From Pirellula staleyi DSM 6068 (GTDB taxonomy: Bacteria > Planctomycetota > Planctomycetia > Pirellulales > Pirellulaceae), in NCBI GenBank assembly GCA_945870455.1, contig CAMBSL010000016.1:1-45432 (forward strand): DNA of 45,432 nt. Direction: 5' to 3'. The translations under genes and the position numbers were made by a program. The notes beneath the pieces were generated by a model that was given only the letters and a program-made list of their open reading frames with translations, made no database searches and had not been told where the DNA came from. Position 1 is the stretch's first letter. Each line of letters starts with the position of its first letter. Below are positions 35,401 to 43,461 of this stretch, piece by piece.

Positions 35401-36405
35401 ACATCGATCGACAAAGGCGGATTGGAAGAGGACGTCTTCAAGCGACTCAAAACCGGGATAACGGCAGTGTTGTCGCGTCAGTCAGACGAAGCCGCGATCG
35501 AGTACTTGAGACAGAGATGGCGAAAGAGCCCGGACCGTCGAGCTAGCATCGCGTTGGCTCTAGCGCAATCGCCGGATGAAAGCAATTGGGACTATCTGGT
35601 CCGATCGATTGGTTTGTTGGATTCATTCGCGGTTGCCGACGTTTGTGATGCTCTGCGGAAAATTGACATTGCAACTGAGGATCCTGAGGCTCTTCGGCAA
35701 ACGATTTTGCAAGGTTGCAAACTGTTCGAAGCAGGTGTCGACCCAACACCGACCGTCCAATTGATGGAGTTCTGGACCGGTGAAAAGTTAGAGGTCCCCT
35801 CGAACAAAAAGCTTTCACCTATGCCTGTTTGGCAAAAGTGGTATGAAATGCGATTTCCGGATTTGCCCGCAGCCGTCCTGCCAACGGCGACAGAGCAACC
35901 TCGCTGGTCGCTTGGATTTCTGGAACAATTCTTGGCGGGCGAACAAGGACGATTCGGAACCCGAGAAAACGGTGCAAAAGTTTTCGCCAAAGCTCGGTGC
36001 TCGTCATGCCATAAAATGAACTCGATCGGCAGTGGTTTCGGTCCCGATCTTTCAAGCCTGACAAGGCGGTTCACGCGGACCGAATTCTTGGAGTCAACAC
36101 TTTATCCGTCTCACGTCATCAGCGATCAGTATGCCTCCAAGAAGATACTGACGACCAATGGACAAGTTCACACAGGAATCATTGTTCGATCGGCCAAGGG
36201 CCTTACGGTTCGAACGAACGAGAACAAGGAGATAACCTTACAGGAAAGCGAAATCGACGAAGTGCTTCCGAGCAAGGTCTCGGCAATGCCAGCAGGCCTG
36301 TTGGACACACTGACACCAACCGAGATCCGCGATCTGTTGTGTTTTGTCGGTTATCTACCTCAAGAGCAACTGGCAGAAGAAAAACCTGCAACCATTCGCC
36401 GCTAA
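32419..36405 (+). CDS. PVC-type dehydrogenase with HEAT region and heme-c domain
   Basis: 1328 aa secreted protein of the Pirellula/Verrucomicrobium membrane-bound dehydrogenase type (TIGR02604 plus TIGR02603). I start at ATG 32419, which gives a positively charged leader with a hydrophobic core (about 33-46) ending before QERSGK; an upstream ATG at 32257 only adds unlike sequence. Order of domains: a galactose-binding-like region (about 65-180), an Asp/Thr/Lys linker with a short repeat, a six-bladed sugar-dehydrogenase-type propeller (about 260-620, segments FGPDGCIYVVVGNQ, GGLRNAYDLAFHPSGALYVHDSDME, TDLEVGPDGWLYFSTGGRGTDGGIYRV), a helical HEAT-like region, and a C-terminal heme domain with CSSCH near 1194 and FGPDLSSLTRRFTRTEFLESTLYPS. 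Probably a periplasmic oxidoreductase acting on carbohydrates; substrate unknown. Confidence 0.92.
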   Translation: MKLCPRQSDPCSKSQLIHGLAYRNRTAHVLSTLLLVLSAAMTHSNTIAQERSGKINVPPSPTAKTEREWIWHSDSETQQRTGDAYFRRVMDLPDTEKATIEFEANELCEVFVNGRKVGTSKAARTMERVDVSTAVRPGKNLIAIRASNRIGKDAGLKVGFMFKPTSAKWRIVVSDAEWKASKSASQNWQMLRFDDSKWGNALSLDSNMRPISAPNQRDAQTADAQTADSSKTKSNPVVVSLGDYDSSKGPPPKDRFTTKPGFVVDEVIGHASIGSVLAMAFNEFGHIIASQEGGPLVLIYDADKDGTPEKSRTYCELIENVQGILPLNGDVYVTGDGPDGSGVYRLIDEDRNGTLERSEVLLQFKGTPGEHGPHQLAFGPDGCIYVVVGNQAQLETPVDERSPYRLVYEGDLVQPRFQDPGGHADGVKAPGGTVVRLELSSKNSQIVAGGLRNAYDLAFHPSGALYVHDSDMEADIGAVWHRATSVFRVGEGGEFGWRSGWANWPEYYLDRLPSIATTGRGSPTGITTYTHFKYPAKYHRSVFTADWSEGRILSLNVESADKSKVKAEEFVVGSPMNVTDLEVGPDGWLYFSTGGRGTDGGIYRVRWVGDIPAQVLDLGTGITRAIRQPQIYSAYGRQAAAIIKKELGSEWAEQIAGVAYSGENPARYRMQALDLMQLLGPIPSTDMLIELSNSSSEMVQVKCARLLGLHTNDDEAASQLRKLLRDDSPNVRIAASESIVRLGVACLPAELKPLLTSSIREERFAGRLALTLIPNDTWKEAFLDDNSTRLAVNSGLALMVSQPTNENAILVVDTLTQLSKGFVSDADFVDLLRVLQVALHLSSIDPNSLGSIQELVQKEFPAGNSAINCELIRLATHVQCDIVPQAVVYLQSDVPMPERMLISMHLPMIPHDWTSVERMTVLQFLETAQQAKGGSSYQLYVMKTSQLLADHLTEDEAIRILNLGEKYPNAALTALFKAPEQMSPEQIATLIALDTSIDKGGLEEDVFKRLKTGITAVLSRQSDEAAIEYLRQRWRKSPDRRASIALALAQSPDESNWDYLVRSIGLLDSFAVADVCDALRKIDIATEDPEALRQTILQGCKLFEAGVDPTPTVQLMEFWTGEKLEVPSNKKLSPMPVWQKWYEMRFPDLPAAVLPTATEQPRWSLGFLEQFLAGEQGRFGTRENGAKVFAKARCSSCHKMNSIGSGFGPDLSSLTRRFTRTEFLESTLYPSHVISDQYASKKILTTNGQVHTGIIVRSAKGLTVRTNENKEITLQESEIDEVLPSKVSAMPAGLLDTLTPTEIRDLLCFVGYLPQEQLAEEKPATIRR

Positions 36406-36485
36406 CCCATTCGATGCAGGTGGCACGCCCTGAGGCACGAGCGAGCGTGTTGCGGCGATACGGGTTACCAAGTTGACCGTGGACT

Positions 36486-38747
36486 TTACTGCGGTTCTTC
36501 GTGCAAGTTGATCTGTTGTTGCGCATGATTTAGCCGAGCATATGTTCCGCCAAGCTTGAGAAGCTCATCGTGATTTCCAACCTCCGTAATTCGGCCTTTT
36601 TCAAGGACGATGATGCGGTTGGCTTTCCGCAACGTGCTGATTCGGTGTGCGATGGCGATCGTCGTTCGCCCCTGAACAAGTACATCCAACGCTTCTTGAA
36701 TCTCGCGTTCTGTTTCGGTGTCGACCGCCGAAGTGGCTTCATCCAGGATCAAGATTCGTGGGTCGGTTAGCAGTGCTCTTGCGATCGAGATGCGTTGGCG
36801 TTCTCCCCCTGAGAGCGACTGGCCTCGCTCGCCGACCAGCGAATCATAACCGTCTGCCAAACGCAGGATGAAGTCATGCGATTTGGCGGCCCTGGCAGCC
36901 GCGATAATCTGCTCGCGAGTTGCCTCGGGGCGACCATAGGCGATGTTCTCTGCGATGGAACCAAAGAATAAAAACGGTTCTTGAAGCACAATCCCAATGT
37001 TGCTTCGATACTCGGTAATCGGGAAGGATCGAATATCGGTTCCGTCGACTTTGATGGCCCCTCCCGTTACGTCGTAAAAACGACAAACAAGATTCACGAG
37101 CGTACTCTTGCCAGCTCCGCTTGGGCCTACCAAGCCAATCATCTCACCTGGTTGAATATCCAGATTGACGTTGTGAATGACTTGGCGAGAGCCGTATCGA
37201 AACGTGATATCGTTCAGCGAAATACGACCTTGGACACGGCCTGGTCGAACTGGTTTTTGCGGTTCGGATACGCTCGGGACTCGATCCAAGATTTCAAAGA
37301 TCCGGTAGGTTGCAGCCGCAGTTCGCTGCGCGTTTGCAATCAAACGACTCATGTCATCCAAGCGCATGTAAAGTCGGCCGATGGAGATGATAAACAGCTG
37401 TAGCGTCCCGACGGTTACTCCGCCTTGATAGACCTGGTAGATTCCAAAGCACCAGACGACAAGCAAACCTAATTCGGTAAGCAGTGTGATGACGGGCGAA
37501 AAAGCCGCCCACAGACGGTTGACTCGGTTGTTCGCTTCGAGAACATGCTCATTGCTTTGGCGAAACCGATCGACTTCGCGGTTTTCTTGTGCGAACGCTT
37601 TGACCACGCGTATGCCGGGAATCGTATCAGCCAGAACATTGACCATTTCCGACCAAGCAGCGCTCCCACGTGCAAAGCCTATTCGGATCTTGTTTTGCAC
37701 TCTCGATACCAGCCATCCAATGAACGGGAACGGCACAAGCCCAACGAGGGCAAGCTTTGGATCGAGTAGGAATAGCATGATGGTTGTCATGACGATCATC
37801 AGTAAATCGGTGACGAAATCCAATAAATGAATCGATAGAAAATCGCATATGCGCTGCGCGTCGTTGCTGATTCGGGAGATCAAATCACCCGTACGCTTAC
37901 CTCCAAAGAATTCGAGCGATAACTTCTGAAGGTGCGCGTAGGTGGCGTTCCTTAAGTCTGCGCTGACTTGTTCGCTGACGGATGCAAGCACATAGGTTTT
38001 GATCCAGCTCAGCAGCCAGCTCAAAACGGCAGACAAGAGCATGCCGCCAAGCAACCATGGAACGAGCGCAAAGTTTCCCGTCTTTCCTGCTTGGTGGGGG
38101 ATCAACACATCGTCCACCAACGGCTTGGTTAACCACGGTGGAATCAGGCTGGCGGTCGTACTTAATAAGGTGAGTAAAAAACCAAGGAGGATCATGTTCA
38201 TCCGCGGCTTGGCGAATCGAGTGAGTCTCCAGAGAGATCGACTGGTTTCAGGTGCCGCAGTCGGCGCGCAGTTGATGCAAGTTGATTCCCCAGCGGCCAT
38301 GGTGCCGCCACAGGACGGGCAGATGGACGGCGCCGTTTCTCGGCTGTCACCCTGCCCGGCTTGGTGTTGTTTGTATTGCGTGACGAGCAACCCGGCAGCA
38401 TTGCCTCCACCCGCAGTGTACCGCCATGATTGCAAAAGGCTGCGAGACCCTAGCAGTTCAAGAATCCCTAGCCCGGCGCGGTCAAGTTTCTTTACCTCGT
38501 GAACTTCAGACAGTGGCCACCGAAGCAAAGGTGCGAGAGGTTGGTTCGGAGGAGTAGGTTGGCGGGCGAGGAAAGCTTGGTTTGTAAGAACAACGAAACC
38601 GCTACCAAACCTAAGGTTCGTATCCAGGTTGGGTTCAAACCAACCAAGAAACTCTTCCCCAGGTTGCAAATGCGTTAGACATTCTTGCCGAATGGTTGCC
38701 GGGATATTAACGTGTGTTGCTTCGGGCGGTGAGATTGCGTCGTTCAC
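36486..38747 (-). CDS. ABC exporter (ATPase-permease fusion) with PH-like and zinc-ribbon N-terminus
   Basis: 753 aa half-transporter of the MsbA/multidrug type. The exporter part starts near residue 170: six transmembrane helices (about 185-475), then the nucleotide-binding domain with Walker A GPSGAGKST (about 543-551), Q-loop LQEPFLF, signature LSGGERQR (about 645), Walker B ILILDEATSAVD (about 667) and H-loop AIAHRIST. It works as a homodimer in the inner membrane; substrate unknown, lipid or drug possible. Unusual is the ~170-residue extension before the exporter: a beta-rich segment (about 28-125, GEEFLGWFEPNL...GFVVLTNQAFLAR...WPLSEVHEVKK) that resembles bacterial PH-like domains, then a zinc ribbon CPSCGG...CINC (C143, C146, C157, C160). 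The gene is convergent with the dehydrogenase gene. Confidence 0.93.
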   Translation of the reverse strand: MNDAISPPEATHVNIPATIRQECLTHLQPGEEFLGWFEPNLDTNLRFGSGFVVLTNQAFLARQPTPPNQPLAPLLRWPLSEVHEVKKLDRAGLGILELLGSRSLLQSWRYTAGGGNAAGLLVTQYKQHQAGQGDSRETAPSICPSCGGTMAAGESTCINCAPTAAPETSRSLWRLTRFAKPRMNMILLGFLLTLLSTTASLIPPWLTKPLVDDVLIPHQAGKTGNFALVPWLLGGMLLSAVLSWLLSWIKTYVLASVSEQVSADLRNATYAHLQKLSLEFFGGKRTGDLISRISNDAQRICDFLSIHLLDFVTDLLMIVMTTIMLFLLDPKLALVGLVPFPFIGWLVSRVQNKIRIGFARGSAAWSEMVNVLADTIPGIRVVKAFAQENREVDRFRQSNEHVLEANNRVNRLWAAFSPVITLLTELGLLVVWCFGIYQVYQGGVTVGTLQLFIISIGRLYMRLDDMSRLIANAQRTAAATYRIFEILDRVPSVSEPQKPVRPGRVQGRISLNDITFRYGSRQVIHNVNLDIQPGEMIGLVGPSGAGKSTLVNLVCRFYDVTGGAIKVDGTDIRSFPITEYRSNIGIVLQEPFLFFGSIAENIAYGRPEATREQIIAAARAAKSHDFILRLADGYDSLVGERGQSLSGGERQRISIARALLTDPRILILDEATSAVDTETEREIQEALDVLVQGRTTIAIAHRISTLRKANRIIVLEKGRITEVGNHDELLKLGGTYARLNHAQQQINLHEEPQ

Positions 38748-38868
38748 AGACAGTCCGTAAAAAAGTTATTGTTTTAGCGGAACAGCGAGAGCCGTCCGGT
38801 GCCGAGAAACCGGAGCGCTCACACCCCACCGCTAACTTTGAGTTGAGAGGTTTTGATTGCGAATAATA

Positions 38869-39672
38869 CTAGCCGTGGACGAAAGGCTTGCTTTGCGAAA
38901 AGAACTGCTTGGGGTTTTCGAAGACGATCTTTCGAATGAGTTCCTTGGAGTGCCCGCGTTTCTTTAGTTCCATAATCAAATCTGGAATCGCGGTCGGTTT
39001 GCTCGGTCCCCAGTCCCCTGCCGAGTTTGCCATTAGCCGTTCGGGCCCAAAGCGTTCGATCATGTCGGCAGCCCGCTGTGGCGTGCATTTGCTGACGGGA
39101 TAAAGCGTCATGCCAGCCCAGAATCCGTTTTCTAGAACATGTTCAATGGTGTGCTCCTCCACATGGTCTACTAAAACTCGCGACCTATCGAGTCGAGAAT
39201 CCCCGATGAGCATGTCGAGAATCATTCGAGTCCCTTGGTATTTGTCTTCAAGGTGGGGCGTGTGGATCAAAATTTGCTGATTGTACTGGACTGCCAAATC
39301 GAGATGCTCAAGAAAAATGGTGGCTTCGTTTCGAGTGTTCTTGTTGAGTCCAATTTCGCCGATCCCCAACACGTTTTTAGCGCCGAGAAACTCAGGGATC
39401 ATCGCGATGACTTCGCGAGAGAGCGTAATGTTTTCCGCCTCTTTTGCGTTGATACACAGCCAAGTGTAGTGCGCAATGCCATATTGAGCGGCCCGTTTTG
39501 GTTCGAATTCCGTTAGCTGTCGAAAGTAGTCGCGAAAGCTCTCAACGCTGCCGCGATCAAAGCCGGCCCAAAAGGCCGGTTCGCTAATGGCAACACAGCC
39601 CATGCGGGCCAGCGTTTCATAGTCATCGGTCGTGCGCGAGACCATATGCAAATGCGGATCGATGTAGTCCAC
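38869..39672 (-). CDS. TatD-family metal-dependent hydrolase
   Basis: 267 aa from GTG 39672, chosen because AAAGGGG is 9 nt upstream and the protein then begins MDYIDPHLHM; the frame is open 20 codons farther but would overlap the upstream gene. It is an amidohydrolase-fold enzyme with the metal-binding pattern complete: HLH (H7, H9), Glu in GIGEIGLN, His in ILIHTPH, His in VLVDHVEEH and Asp in NSAGDWG. Segments such as SRTTDDYETLARMGCVAISEPAFW and FRAAQYGIAHY-like (KRAAQYGIAHYTWLCIN) resemble the EboB group of TatD-like proteins rather than DNase TatD itself, but no other ebo gene is in the window. Follows the small helical gene by 4 nt. Substrate unknown. Confidence 0.85.
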   Translation of the reverse strand: MDYIDPHLHMVSRTTDDYETLARMGCVAISEPAFWAGFDRGSVESFRDYFRQLTEFEPKRAAQYGIAHYTWLCINAKEAENITLSREVIAMIPEFLGAKNVLGIGEIGLNKNTRNEATIFLEHLDLAVQYNQQILIHTPHLEDKYQGTRMILDMLIGDSRLDRSRVLVDHVEEHTIEHVLENGFWAGMTLYPVSKCTPQRAADMIERFGPERLMANSAGDWGPSKPTAIPDLIMELKKRGHSKELIRKIVFENPKQFFSQSKPFVHG

Positions 39673-39676
39673 GTTT

Positions 39677-39973
39677 CTAGACCCCTTTCTTTGCGATAGA
39701 CATAGTGTGCTGCCACTGAGGGTCGTATTCACGGCTCATGAGCAATTGAACTCGTTTCGCTTTGTCGACTTCCTCGTCGCACAAAATGTGCATCCCCTGA
39801 GCTAGAAGGTTCATTTGTTTCGAATCCTCAACATCGCCGCTTGAACGTTCGATACGGTCAAGTGTTGCAGCCAATTCCAAAATTTTGGCTCGCGCAATCA
39901 AGAACTCGTCGGCAATGACTTGCTGTGCTGTACGTTCGACGATTGGCTCAAGGGTGTCTTGTTTGGTATTCAT
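39677..39973 (-). CDS. Small conserved-looking helical protein, partner of the TatD-like gene
   Basis: 98 aa, soluble and almost entirely helical in appearance (IVERTAQQVIADEFLIARAKILELAATLDRIE), with one Cys in HILCDEEVDKAKRVQLLM. No membrane segment or signal peptide. The TatD-like gene starts 4 nt after its stop, so they form an operon and may act together. I do not recognise a named family. Confidence 0.75.
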   Translation of the reverse strand: MNTKQDTLEPIVERTAQQVIADEFLIARAKILELAATLDRIERSSGDVEDSKQMNLLAQGMHILCDEEVDKAKRVQLLMSREYDPQWQHTMSIAKKGV

Positions 39974-40094
39974 GGCTCGATGATTGACTTGCGAGTTGCT
40001 TTGCTTTGCCGGATTGCTAGGCGAGAGGCAGACGCGAATGAGGGAAGGAAACCCAATATTTTCACTCGTTTGCTCGTCTTGTTATTGTAGACCA

Positions 40095-41729
40095 TCACTC
40101 TGGATACAGCCATATCACGATTCGATAGGGCCATGGTTGCGTCCACGGGTTGGGCCAAGGAATCGTTGCGGAGAAAATGCTCAGCAGCAATAAAATGCTT
40201 ACCAAGATTCTCAGCGCTTTCGAGCGCGAGGCGGATTCGACCGCAGGCACGCAAAGCCATAGCCAACCCGGAATCAACCAAAATACCCAACGAAAACCGC
40301 TCGATACCCCACCGTAATTCCGATCCTCGACGACACGCGTCGCATAGAAGACAAAACAGGTCATTGAGACCGCAACCAATGCCAATGCGACACCGGTATC
40401 CGAAATCGCGACCCTGCGAATGCCAGCCAAATGGACACTGGCCGTCTCGCGTTTGGTTGCCCAAAGCCAAGCCCCAACAATGCTCAATAACCAAAATGGA
40501 GTCACGGAGAAAATGCCATGATGCCCCACAAGGAAGTGAACAAGATACAGCCATGGATTCTTTTCGCCTAAGTCGACCCCCTTTTTGTTGCCCGGTAACC
40601 AGTACGACTTTGGAAAGTCATACCAATCGTCCCATTCATAAATGCACCATGTATTGTCGGTTGAGTTCACCGCAACGCGTTGGCCAACACTATCGTCAAT
40701 CACTTGCAAGACCCCAGTTAGTCTTGCAGGGATCACCTTGGATTGATCCGAAAGGTTGTAGCCACTCTTGTTTGCTTGTTCGATGACGTCCTCGATGGCG
40801 GGCGCAGTCGAATCAGGCTCCTTCGGGATTGTAGCGATCTTGGCTCCAAGTCCGCGATGTGAGTACGGCGGACGCCAGTCATTGTGCGCCGAAATCGTCG
40901 TTGCTAGAAACGCCACCGCCACGACCGCTCCTCCAAGCCCGTAACCGAACAGCAACTTCTTCCAATCGACTAACAGAAGAATCACACCTGCTGCCGCCGC
41001 CCATGCCAGTGCCGGCAACTCACAAGCGACGGTTAGGCCCGAACAAACTCCACACGCAATCCAAAGCAACCAGGACTGGCTGCGATCTAGCTGTGCATTA
41101 CGCTTGATCTGCCACAACATTGCCAAACTCATCGTGAAGAACAGGGCAGCGTGCAAGTGGTTGCTGAGCGTGACCGCGAATGTCGTTAAAAACGTCCCCA
41201 ACAATGCAGCGTTTAACAAGACAAATCGAGTCCAGGTGTCCGAGACGTTGCTCTCAAGCCACCGGTAGAACCAAATCCACCAAAACACCAATGGAACAAT
41301 ATTGACGAGCAGAATAACAATGCGGCCGATCAAGAACGGCTCTTCTGTTAGCTTCTTGCGAGTGAGCATGGTTACCGGCTTGCAGACTGCGGCATATAGG
41401 GCGGTTAGCAAAGGTGGCTTGCTCGAATAAAAATGCTCGCGACCGTCCGCTCCGCGGTGCCTTACGATATCGATGGAGGACCAATTTTTCGATTTTCCGT
41501 TGCTGCTCGGAATATCAATCACCCGATCGATTTCCCATTTGCCATCCTCGATGAGGGCGGCGATCGCAGCCCATCGAGACCGGTCATTCGCACTTAAAAA
41601 AGGATGCTCGCCGTGCACAGCAGTAACACCAAATACGCGCGCGACTTGCATCACTGCCGCAACAGCGATCAACAGCCATGCGACATCTCGATAACGCCAG
41701 GGGCTTGAAATGTCTTCCACTTGGCTCAT
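40095..41729 (-). CDS. GT-C-type membrane glycosyltransferase-like protein
   Basis: 544 aa integral membrane protein with about 10-12 predicted helices and a large hydrophilic loop at about 280-390. The N-terminal part has one helix followed by a long periplasmic loop with HPFLSANDRSRWAAIAALIEDGKWEIDRV and EHFYSSKPPLLTALYAA, similar to the first loop and KPPL motif of ArnT/GT39-like lipid-linked sugar transferases. Its ATG overlaps the stop of the GT2 gene (ATGA); such pairs often make and then use polyprenyl-phosphate sugars. Function inferred from topology and context; not assigned to a specific acceptor. Confidence 0.75.
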   Translation of the reverse strand: MSQVEDISSPWRYRDVAWLLIAVAAVMQVARVFGVTAVHGEHPFLSANDRSRWAAIAALIEDGKWEIDRVIDIPSSNGKSKNWSSIDIVRHRGADGREHFYSSKPPLLTALYAAVCKPVTMLTRKKLTEEPFLIGRIVILLVNIVPLVFWWIWFYRWLESNVSDTWTRFVLLNAALLGTFLTTFAVTLSNHLHAALFFTMSLAMLWQIKRNAQLDRSQSWLLWIACGVCSGLTVACELPALAWAAAAGVILLLVDWKKLLFGYGLGGAVVAVAFLATTISAHNDWRPPYSHRGLGAKIATIPKEPDSTAPAIEDVIEQANKSGYNLSDQSKVIPARLTGVLQVIDDSVGQRVAVNSTDNTWCIYEWDDWYDFPKSYWLPGNKKGVDLGEKNPWLYLVHFLVGHHGIFSVTPFWLLSIVGAWLWATKRETASVHLAGIRRVAISDTGVALALVAVSMTCFVFYATRVVEDRNYGGVSSGFRWVFWLIPGWLWLCVPAVESASRSKALRILVSILLLLSIFSATIPWPNPWTQPWPYRIVIWLYPE

Positions 41730-42736
41730 GACGAAGCTCCTGCTCGCTCGATGCGATCTGTTGGCAAAATAGGGTTGGCGGCATGTTTGTTTGCATGTTC
41801 AGCGATGGAGTAGGGAACGTCGCGACTGCCCGAGTTCGCAACGACAAGCTCTGCCAGTAGGCCGACACCAATCATTTGCAAGCCGACCAAGAACAGGACC
41901 ATCGCTAGATAGAAAATGGCGCGTTCGTGCAAATGAATCGGTTCCATTCCCGTAAAAAGTCTCGTAACGACCCAAGCGGCAATTAAGCCCATGATGATCA
42001 GGCCGCCTACTAGACATGCGGCTGCCCCAATTCCTCCGATAAGGTGTTGTGGACGGAATCGAAAGCGAGTCAAAAACACGACGGTAAACAGATCGAGAAA
42101 ACCCTTTAAGATCCGAGACACGCCGTACTTGGAGACACCATGAATGCGAGGATGATGCTGGACAGCAATTTCGGTAACACGAAATCCACGAGCAGCGGCC
42201 AGTACCGGGATGAATCGGTGCATTTCACCATAGAGGTTGATCTCGGCCAGCACTTCGCTCCGATAGGCTTTGAGTCCGCAATTGAAATCATGCAGATTCA
42301 GGTGCGTAAAGCGACGGAGGATTCCGTTGAAAACGAGCGATGGCCAACGTTTATGCCACGGGTCGTATCGAGTTTGTTTCCAGCCGCTAACGACATCGAA
42401 TCCCGAACGAAGTTTGAGCATCAGTGCCTTGAGCTCATTCGGGTCATCTTGAAGATCTGCGTCCATGGTGACAATGTATTCTCCTTGTGTCGCGGAAAAA
42501 CCGGCCACCAACGCCGCCGCTTTGCCAAAGTTGCGACGAAATCGGATCCCTTGAACAAATGGCTTTTCTCGGCAAAGTCTTTCGATAACGCTCCATGAAC
42601 TGTCTTGCGAACCGTCGTCTACGAAAATCACTTCGAAGTCACCCAACTGATCGCCTGCAACAGCACTCTCAATTCTTTGAACAAGTTCCAGAAGTGAGTC
42701 TTGTTCGTTCAAAAGCGGGACGACGATAGAAATCAT
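41726..42736 (-). CDS. Family 2 glycosyltransferase, DPM/GtrB-like
   Basis: 336 aa from ATG 42736. The GT2 domain has VFVDDGSQDSS (D40, D41) and the DxD-containing MDADLQDDP (D92-x-D94), plus RNFGKAAALVAGF and the acceptor-side FNCGLKAYRSEVL and HHPRIHGVSKYG typical of dolichyl/undecaprenyl-phosphate sugar transferases. Two C-terminal transmembrane helices (about 227-250 and 262-290) anchor it to the membrane. The frame is open 43 codons upstream, but that part is Arg/Cys/Pro-rich and unlike the family. The downstream GT-C-like gene overlaps by 4 nt; together they probably charge and transfer a lipid-linked sugar. Confidence 0.92.
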   Translation of the reverse strand: MISIVVPLLNEQDSLLELVQRIESAVAGDQLGDFEVIFVDDGSQDSSWSVIERLCREKPFVQGIRFRRNFGKAAALVAGFSATQGEYIVTMDADLQDDPNELKALMLKLRSGFDVVSGWKQTRYDPWHKRWPSLVFNGILRRFTHLNLHDFNCGLKAYRSEVLAEINLYGEMHRFIPVLAAARGFRVTEIAVQHHPRIHGVSKYGVSRILKGFLDLFTVVFLTRFRFRPQHLIGGIGAAACLVGGLIIMGLIAAWVVTRLFTGMEPIHLHERAIFYLAMVLFLVGLQMIGVGLLAELVVANSGSRDVPYSIAEHANKHAANPILPTDRIERAGASS

Positions 42737-42970
42737 GGAGAAAGCAGGGACCAATGCGGGGAAATTGCGGGCGCGACATCTGACACACACGGGCACTATC
42801 GTACTTGGTTGCTGCGTTAAAATCGAGTGTGGGCAGTAAGGCAAGCGGCGATGGGAAACGATCAAAGTACTTTGTGATTAAAAAACCATGGCGTCGGTAG
42901 CTGGGCAGGAGCCAAAACGCATTGACCAGTTACGAAACAAGAACATGGATTTACAGGATGCACAGGATTA

Positions 42971-43000
42971 GCGATTTGGGATTTGGGATTTGGGATTTGC
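42971..43000. repeat. GGGATTT heptamer tandem repeat
   Basis: About four copies of the 7-nt unit GATTTGG/GGGATTT in a row, preceded by ACAGGATGCACAGGATTAG. Simple-sequence slippage tract at the left of the repeat island. The neighbouring 42737-42970 shows no gene. Confidence 0.7.
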
Positions 43001-43011
43001 GTGCCCCTAAG

Positions 43012-43420
43012 GGCTGAAGGGGCCGAACAAAGTACTTCGTAAACAAGGGATTGATCCGTTTGGCCCCTTCAGGGCAACTCGCACGGTGTTGGTTGGTTAC
43101 CCAGGGCGGCGCTGGGCTCTGCCCTGGGCTAGGTTATGTAAGCCCGTTGGGCTATCAAATCTATTAGCCCTGCGGGCTACCGAACACATGGCCCTGCGGG
43201 CTCGGAGATAAATTTGGTTTGGCTTTTGCATTTCGCCCCGAATGGGGCAGCAACATCCTAGCCCAGGGCAGAGCGCAGCGAGGGGACGTCGCGAAGCGCC
43301 GCCCCGGGGAATGGCAAAACGCCCACACGTTGCCTGAAGGGGCGGAACAAAATGCTCTGAGCAACGGTGGATTGCATCGCGTTGGTTGGTAACCCAGGGC
43401 GGCGCTGGGCTAAGATCTTT
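43012..43420. repeat. Composite palindromic repeat island
   Basis: A direct repeat flanks the island: a block with GAAGGGGCSGAACAAA plus GTTGGTTGGTWACCCAGGG occurs at about 43015-43117 and again at 43334-43411, both ending CCCAGGGCGGCGCTGGGCT. Between them are short tandem hairpins built on AGCCC/GGGCT: AGCCC-GTT-GGGCT (43141-43153), TAGCCC-TGC-GGGCTA (43165-43179) and GGCCCTGCGGGCT (43190-43202), then GCCCCGAATGGGGC and CCCAGGGC/GCCCTGGG elements. No ORF of quality is present. This is a dense cluster of mobile-type palindromes between the GT2 and PafA-like genes. Confidence 0.75.
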
Positions 43421-43461
43421 CCGTTGGGGTGAGCGAGCGTCCTTGCACCAACAATTGCATT

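Noticed and set aside
39970..40554. 194-aa minus-strand open frame between the 98-aa gene and the GT-C-like gene
   Set aside because: It overlaps the 3' part of the GT-C-like gene in another frame and is Cys/Arg-rich.
42737..42865. 43-codon upstream extension of the GT2 glycosyltransferase
   Set aside because: The extension is Arg/Cys/Pro-rich; GT2 proteins begin at the MISIVVPLLNE segment.
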